Assembly: GCA_958496175.1 (NCBI GenBank)
Contig: OY292274.1
Span: forward strand, 10,809,689-10,873,688
Reading direction: 5' to 3'
DNA length: 64,000 nt
From: Sisyra terminalis
Taxonomy: Eukaryota; Arthropoda; Insecta; Neuroptera; Sisyridae
Position 1 is the first letter of the stretch; every line of letters begins with the position of its first letter. A program made the translations under genes and the position numbers. This document shows, piece by piece, positions 57,205 to 64,000 of the stretch. The notes below the pieces were generated by a model. The model was given only the letters and a program-made list of their open reading frames with translations, made no database searches and was not told where the DNA came from.

Positions 57205-60200
57205 CCTGGTTACCGGCTAAAAGATGCAGTTTTAAGAAAAACAGATTTTAATAAAGAATTAAGGTAATAAAAATCTAAAAATAAAATATTTTTAATTTAG
57301 ATAATCAAACTCCTAAGCCAATAAATATAACTAATTTTTAATCGGCGCCGAAATATCAAAATTTTGAAAAGTTTGACAGTTAGCTTACTAGATTAAGTTC
57401 AACAATCTTTAGTCAAGCTCTCTACAATATAGTTTGAATTGAGAATATCCATTACCATGGGAGGGTCACTCAATGTTAATTTTTTGTTCCTAAAAATGCT
57501 CAGTTCACCTTGCCGAATACGGGCGGTGCTAGTGTAGGAGACGTGATGCTAGTGCCGATAACAACGAGACCTTATTTTAAATACTTTGCGCGCAATTTTC
57601 AAATTTTTATTTATTTTATTTCTGAAAAATGTTACCCCCATAAAATAATGAAACTTTTAAAATTTAATTTTTTATTTACAATATTAAAATACAGAACAAG
57701 AATATAACACTATTTGAAATTATAAAATGTAAATCCATTAAGTCCATTACTGTCCAAAAGATGGTTATTTTTGATGTTTCGGAAAAAAACATTTTCCAAA
57801 ATATTTCGATAGTTTAAAAATATTGGTATGATTATATTATTTTTCTTATGCTTTTCAAACTGGGAGAGAGACGGATTACCGAAGACCTTTAAAGCTCCTG
57901 CCAGGGAGCTGCGAAATATTTTTATAATTATAATTAATGTTGCATAAATAAAGTATTGTAGGACACTAGTCTATAATATTTGGAGATTGGAGCATTGAAT
58001 GCTTTTTTCAAATATTTTGAGAATCACTGCTTCACTCGATAAAATTAATGAAAAATTGCAAAGTATATATTCCGAATTTAACAATGCATGTTTAAATGTA
58101 TACTTTTGTTCAAATGGGTCAATTATCGATTGACTATAATCAATTGAGGATTAAGTATATACCTTCAAATCTTTTGGAAAAATCTCGGCTAAAGAAATGC
58201 AATAAAATATCAGTCGATTTGAGCAAACTTTTCTTTTATTATCTAGGAAACTTGTGAAGATAGAGGAAAGTTTTTCTTGGAATACAACAAAAAATATTTG
58301 GACCACTCCAGGACCAAATATTAAAAACAATATTAAATTATCTTTGTAAAGTCTTTTAGGACCCCACAAGTTTTTTGTGAAAGTTTTTTAATTCGACATA
58401 ATTGTACGGTTCTTCTTATTTATGTCTTTTGAAAACTATTTGATTTTTTAAAACTGCATAAGACTAGCTTTAGTGTATATTCTATACTATATTTAAAAAA
58501 ATCAAACTCGTCCTATTTTTACGTCTGAGATAATTACTTTACTTTACTTTACAAATCATCCTCAACTTTTTCAGCCTTAAAATTTGATTTTAATTTTTAA
58601 TTTACATGAGAGCTACCTGAATATATACTTGAGTGGATCAAAAATATCGACTTTTTTCACTAGTTACACAGAAAAATTGATTAGTGGACACCTACAGAAA
58701 ATTTTCACCAAAGGTGGCCTCCTAATTTTAATGGGAAGGTCCTCCGCATTAAAGTATTATATATTTTGCAAACCTTTTAAATGATTTTGTACGAAATTAA
58801 ACGCTCTACAATAAAGGTTTCTAATATTTTTATAGTCAATTTCACCATTTAAGACATATTGTCGATTGAAGTTTGATTATTCAAGGAAAAATTGGTTTTA
58901 TGTTTATGAATTTTTTAATTCATGAACCAATATGAAATGTGCAAGACATAATTTTGTTGGAAATTTAATGGTCTACATAAAAATTCTCATATGCTTAGTC
59001 GATAAGATAATAAAAGACATTAGTCATTAACTTTTAATGATATTCAATCATAACAGTTTTTGATTAGTTTTTCAAAAATTTCATGAGTTATGGGAAAATT
59101 TTAGAAAGTTTAATTTTGACCAACAGAAAAGTGTTTTGATTAATATTTTCATTTCAATTTTTTCTGAGTTAATTATTCATCAATTCCCAAAAAAATTATT
59201 ATATTTTTTTCAAGTTTTGTCACCAGAGTCGACTTACATTAATATATACTTAATTACTTAATTAAAATAACTTACATTACAAATTTGCATACAATACATA
59301 CAATTAATAACTTGCTTTTTGGTAAGAAATCGAAAAAAATCTTAGTGAAATTTGATTTAAAATGATTTCCAAACTTCATTCAGCACAACTCCTCAGGATA
59401 TGTATTATTTTACTTCATTTTTAGACCATTTAAAGTTACAGAGAAACGACGTCAAAAAAGGACCGACTTCACAACAGACGCAAACTCTGGAAAAAGTTTG
59501 TGTTTTAAGGCAGCACATGTTCACTTATTTCTTCAATACAAATCCCTTAAATTTCTTCTTGACATTTCGAACCAAAATCAATCGCAAATATTTGAAAGAA
59601 CTTTAAGGACAAAAAAAAACGGGATCACAATTTAATCTTCAACTTATTCCACTTTAAAATGGCAGTTCTCAAAATGTACATACAAAACAAAATGTGTATT
59701 TAAAAATCTTAAGATTATTTTACCGTAAGTTATCAAAATTTCAATAATTACAAGTACATAAATTACATTAGTCGTAAAATAGGTTATAAAGTTTGTCCTT
59801 CACTTACCAATATCAGTTTCGTTTTAGTTTCATTTTTAAAACTGATTTAGTCTTTCATTATTCAAAACCATAAATTTCAAAAATGCCTTTATGTCTCATT
59901 TAATTCTCGAAATTTGCCAAGCTTGAGTGTCAGTCTAGATAGCGGAACTCAATCGTTTCGACGAATCTCATTTTCCGTCTCCATGTCACTGAAATACGAC
60001 TACAATTAAACTTGCTATTCACAATTTACATTTATTTCAATTCAGTGTATTCAAATGGAAATGAGAACAAAATTTAAATGTCCTTTAAACTTTTAGAGCT
60101 CGTTTCCATTAAGTTGCCTTTGTTTATATTGTTTTTGTCGAATGCATCATTTATCTGATCAAATTGAAAAATAAAAAATAATGGGAGAATGTTTTGATGA

Positions 60201-60334
60201 ATCGGAAATTTCAAACACTATTTTTTACTTTTAGAAGTGATGTTTTTTTAAACACGTACAAAAACATTGGTATTATACATGGTTTTTTGAAACTATTGTT
60301 GAATTTTGGTCCATTAGCATCAAGATATGTTTAT
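57205..60334. other. non-coding sequence, nothing recognised
   Basis: No gene or element ends supported across about 3.1 kb; several AT-rich unremarkable frames were dismissed. Confidence 0.4.
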
Positions 60335-60338
60335 AAAT

Positions 60339-61330
60339 GGGTCAGTCCAATTCAGTTGGTCCAGCACTGGTCGATTGATTATTTTTTTTTTTGCTATCAC
60401 CCCAACGTGTTGGTAGTTCAAATTCATCATTATTTTAATTTTATTGCTTTTAGTTTTCCGGTAGTGGCCATATTAGTTTTACTAGGCGCAGACATTTTCG
60501 CACTTTTAAGGGTTTGCGGAAACTTGATTATCTCAGGCCCTATCTGTCCAATCAAAATGAAACTAAAAGCAGTGTGTTCATGAAAATATAAGCTATAAGG
60601 TTGTAATAAGACGTTTTCACCTAAATCTATTCTAAGGGGTGAAATTACAGCCTAAATTTTTAGCTCTCATTTGTAAAAACTCCAATTTTCACGGAAAGAT
60701 TGTGAAGGAAGGGAAAGAGTCTACACATTAAAACTATTTTTACAAACAATAAGTTACTAGTTGTATTCAAAAACAAAATTTGAAGTCGGAGAAAATTGCA
60801 AATCTTGAAAATTTCCAAATTTTGTTATTTTTTATTTTAAAAAGGCTTAAAGTCTCCGACTTCAAATTTTGTTTTTGAATACAACTAGTAACTTATTGTT
60901 TGTAAAAATAGTTTTAATGTGTAGACTCTTTCCCTTCCTTCACAATCTTTCCGTGAAAATTGGAGTTTTTACAAATGAGAGCTAAAAATTTAGGCTGTAA
61001 TTTCACCCCTTAGAATAGATTTAGGTGAAAACGTCTTATTACAACCTTATAGGTTATATTTTCATGAACACACTGCTTTTAGTTTCATTTTGATTGGACA
61101 GATAGGGCCTGAGATAATCAAGTTTCCGCAAACCCTTAAAAGTGCGAAAATGTCTGCGCCTAGTAAAACTAATATGGCCACTACCGGAAAACTAAAAGCA
61201 ATAAAATTAAAATAATGATGAATTTGAACTACCAACACGTTGGGGTGATAGCACAGGGAAAAAATATTTTTTTTAAAATGGTCGAGCAAACATTTCATTT
61301 ATTTTTGGACCACTTTATTTGGACTGACCC
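60339..61330. mobile_element. GGGTCAGTCC hairpin element, copy 2 (0.99 kb)
   Basis: Termini GGGTCAGTCCAA and TTGGACTGACCC, with AAAT on both sides (60335-60338, 61331-61334). Arms 60339-60792 and 60857-61330 are inverted copies separated by only about 64 bases, so the whole element is one hairpin. Same family as 32866-34302; copy-specific differences are shared by its two arms. No coding capacity. Confidence 0.88.
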
Positions 61331-61334
61331 AAAT

Positions 61335-62116
61335 AATGAATAATGAACTATTTTAATATACGATATCGCAAATTTGCATCCTAAATAAATTCAATTAGAT
61401 TCGTTACAACACTGAACGTATTCCTACTTATTTTGGCCTAAACCAATATTTTCATTCACACTTATTTGAACCAACTGATAACTTTATTAACATATAATTC
61501 GACAAAAATTTGCATCATGGATAGTTTTTTTTTTTTTTTCATTAAAATCTCATGTAAAATGATCGATGAATAAATTGTAAAATAATAATTGTAAAATACG
61601 TAAAAGATTGCTTTTATGCATATTAATTTTAAAAGTGCATAGCATAAAGTGTATTAACACGGGTGTCATTATATACAGAGCATAAAAAATGAGAGTTCAG
61701 CTCGTTGTGCTTAACGTTATCCCATCTTTCAATGGTAGGTACCTACGTGTTCCATTATGATAATGACAACCATCATATACAGTTCCATCATGAAATGCTG
61801 TTTTTTTTTTCATTTGAAAATTTATTTAGCACAAGTGTAAGAAGTGGATGACACTTGGATGAAAATTTTCATGCTCTGCATCATAGTAAAATTGTGATTA
61901 GGTCTTCACTTCCTACATTATTTTAAAAATCACTCCACTAGAACCTCCAACGAAAACGACTGATAAAATTTCAAGCATGTAAAACGCACATTCGTCATGC
62001 ATGACCATTATTTCCTAATATAAACTTTAAACTGAACTTAACAAATTTTCAAGGAAAATTTAATATAGTACAGTGAAATTAACAACATAAAAATCTCACA
62101 CTTCTTAAATATATAC
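61335..62116. other. non-coding sequence, nothing recognised
   Basis: No supported feature; T-runs at about 61526 and 61802. Confidence 0.45.
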
Positions 62117-62118
62117 TA

Positions 62119-63096
62119 GGATGTTTTTGAATTTCTTTACTTCCAGGGGCTCAAATGCTTTCAAATTGATAAAAAATAATTCCCTGAAAATTTGAGCTCT
62201 TAATATTAACTTTAAAATAGTCCACTTTCCAATTTAAGTTTCTTATGGAAATAACGTGGGAAAAATTTATTTTTTTCTTATGAATTCCATAACTCAGTGA
62301 CAAATAAATCGAAAGTAACTAATCGCGTCATGTTTATTGTAAATTTAACACTACAAAAAAGAGCACTTATGATTTTTCGCTGTTATTCGAGTTATCCGAG
62401 CTCAAAGTTTAATTATTATATAATTTTTAAAATTATTGACTATAACTATTAAGTAAATACTTATTTTTACAAAATATATCAAAATCCTTATGCAAAATTT
62501 GTATCTATGATCAAAAAGAAGCAAATACAATATTATTTTTGTGATTTTTCACAACGTAACTTTAATAGTTCATCCTTCATTTTTTGTACTTGTTCATTGT
62601 CATCAGATTCAATATTAGCTATGTAACAAACTCTACCATCTTTCCATTGTTCAATTAAAAAATTCATTATATTTTCATTGACCATTAGTGTCGCATTCTT
62701 AAGCCAATAGCTCTTAAACCAATAGATTTAGCGAAAAATCATAAAAGCTCTTTTTTGTAGAACGTTTAATTTACAATAAACATTATGCGATTTGTAAAAA
62801 TATTCAGAGGACTAGGATCTAGTTTTTTCAATATTTTTACCAATCTATCATCATCGAGGATCTGAAATTTTACAATAATTATGCGATTTGTTTATCGATT
62901 TACTTTCGATTTATTTGTCGCTGAGTTATGGAATTCTTAAGAAAAAATTAAATTTTTCCAACGTTATTTCCATAAGAAATTTAAGTTGGAAAGCGGACTA
63001 TCTTAAAGTTAATATTAAGAGCTCAAATTTTCAGGGATTTTTTTGAAATTTGAAATCTTTTGAGCCCTTGGGAGCAAAAAAAATCGAAAACACCCC
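62119..63096. mobile_element. family B foldback element, TA target
   Basis: Left GGATGTTTTTGAATTTCTTT, right (inverted) GGGGTGTTTTCGATTTTTTT, TA on both sides (62117-62118, 63097-63098). Arms pair along several hundred bases (GAGCTCTTAATATTAACTTT, TTTCTTATGGAAATAACGT, CAGTGACAAATAAATCGAAA). Its internal order (GAAAATTTGAGCTCTTAATA then CGTGGGAAAAAT) parallels family A (GAAAGTTTAAGCTCTTAATA then CATGGGAACAAT), which suggests a common ancestor. Confidence 0.8.
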
Positions 63097-63098
63097 TA

Positions 63099-64000
63099 TT
63101 AAGGACTACCCTAACACATACGCTAATATTTTTGAACTTCTAGTAATATTTTTTCTAGACCTCAAATATTTCAACATTTAAATGACTTTTCTTTTAGTGG
63201 AAAACTTATGAACTTCTTTAAATAAAATTTTATGATATTCATAAGAACTGTAATTAGATTGCATGTTAAATGACAAGTTTTTCTCAAGTTGGATGTCACA
63301 AATACTTGAAATACAAAGCTATTGCTTCTTATTTAATGTTAAATGTAGTTTACAAATAAAAAAAACCTAATATTATTTCAATTTGCATAAATTTATTTTA
63401 ATAACGTTATTACGTAAAAGAACGAAAAATAAACAACAAATAAACTAAAAGATAAGTGTGAGTAATAAGTTCATTTATATCATTTAAATCGAAAAATTAT
63501 AATTTTTGTAAGTAAAACTATGCTTTTAACAAATCATGGCGCATATTTATTTCCGGAAATACCAGGAGGCGATTTTGTTATTTCTTTGAAAAAACTAAAG
63601 ATTTATTTTAAAATAAATTGCTCATGAGAAACGTCTACGAAATGTTCCTACAAATGGGCGTCGAACGATGGAATTTATCCTGAAATTCACTGCACTATTA
63701 CTCTAAACATAGTCTTACTAATTGTCGTTTAGTCCCTTTTTAGAGATTAGCTTCAGAAAATTGACGCTTCAAAGTTTTCGTTCATTTTTGTAAGGCTCTA
63801 GAAAGAAAAAGTGTATTCTTATGATTAAAACTTAAAGTGCAGATTGTTACAATAGTATTCAACACAAAAATCAAATATCACTAGTGAGTTTGTATTCATT
63901 CATTCATAAAATTCTCTTACCTTAAAAAGTAGCAATTATAAGATTTTTTCGAAAATTTTGCAAAAAAAGTTTGATTTTTTTTCATTGTAGGAAAATTAAA
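63099..64000. other. non-coding sequence, nothing recognised
   Basis: No supported feature. Confidence 0.45.

Noticed and set aside
57480..57710. Open frame starting MPNTGGASVGDVML
   Set aside because: Only the first 20 codons are compositionally coding-like; no family recognised and no splice signals to support an exon.

Overview
This window reads as insect nuclear DNA, very AT-rich by eye and almost entirely non-coding. The one host protein gene I can support is discs large (dlg1) on the minus strand. Its short first coding exon lies at 54189-54263 (MTTRKKKR... FNLDT, donor GTGAGT). Its PDZ1 exon lies at 8030-8305 (GLGF loop, acceptor CGCAG, donor GTAAGT). Both boundaries are phase 0, so the two exons read through as FNLDT-LNGDDEW, matching the known Dlg N-terminus. 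The gap between them is an intron of about 45.9 kb, and positions 1-8029 belong to the next intron. Above 54264 lies 5' flank, UTR or upstream intron. The PDZ1 sequence looks beetle-like to me from memory, but I would only commit to insect. A tRNA-Pro(TGG) gene sits in the big intron on the same strand, about 1 kb downstream of the first coding exon.

The intron and flanks are a graveyard of transposable elements. Retroelements: a Penelope-like RT remnant (11676-12180) running straight into its terminal repeat; a Jockey-clade RT fragment (40965-41400) and a weaker one (35250-35385); a CR1-like RT thumb with an intact YADD box (54750-55560); and RTE-like dispersed repeats at 23369-25290, 9141-10221 and 48676-51290. 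DNA transposons: a DD41D-type mariner 3' half (2753-3335), a mariner 5' end with the transposase N-terminus (30614-31069), a hAT deletion derivative with a perfect 8-bp target duplication (43559-44303), another hAT transposase tail (21511-21945), two pogo/Tigger-like elements (12686-14013, 18969-19728), and a TTAA-flanked element nested inside the first of these.

A striking share of the window is palindromic. Family A foldback elements (TA-GACTGATTC termini) occur six times. A distant relative lies at 62119-63096. Two elements with GGGTCAGTCC ends and 4-bp target duplications form almost complete hairpins. Several smaller palindromes (4275, 15182, 16408, 29555, 36266, 36705) carry a CTGANGA - hairpin - GAAA motif on one or both arms, resembling the small hammerhead ribozyme variants known from Penelope-like retroelements. 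The Penelope RT remnant in this window ends in the same terminal sequence as one of these palindromes, which ties them together.

The most interesting signals are (i) the hammerhead-like palindromes and their physical link to a Penelope RT, (ii) hairpin elements whose two arms agree with each other more than with the same arm of the sister copy, and (iii) an RTE-like insertion flanked by direct duplications of more than 200 bp. All coordinates and alignments were made by eye; repeat borders are good to a few bases where a target duplication is quoted and to roughly 10-30 bases elsewhere.
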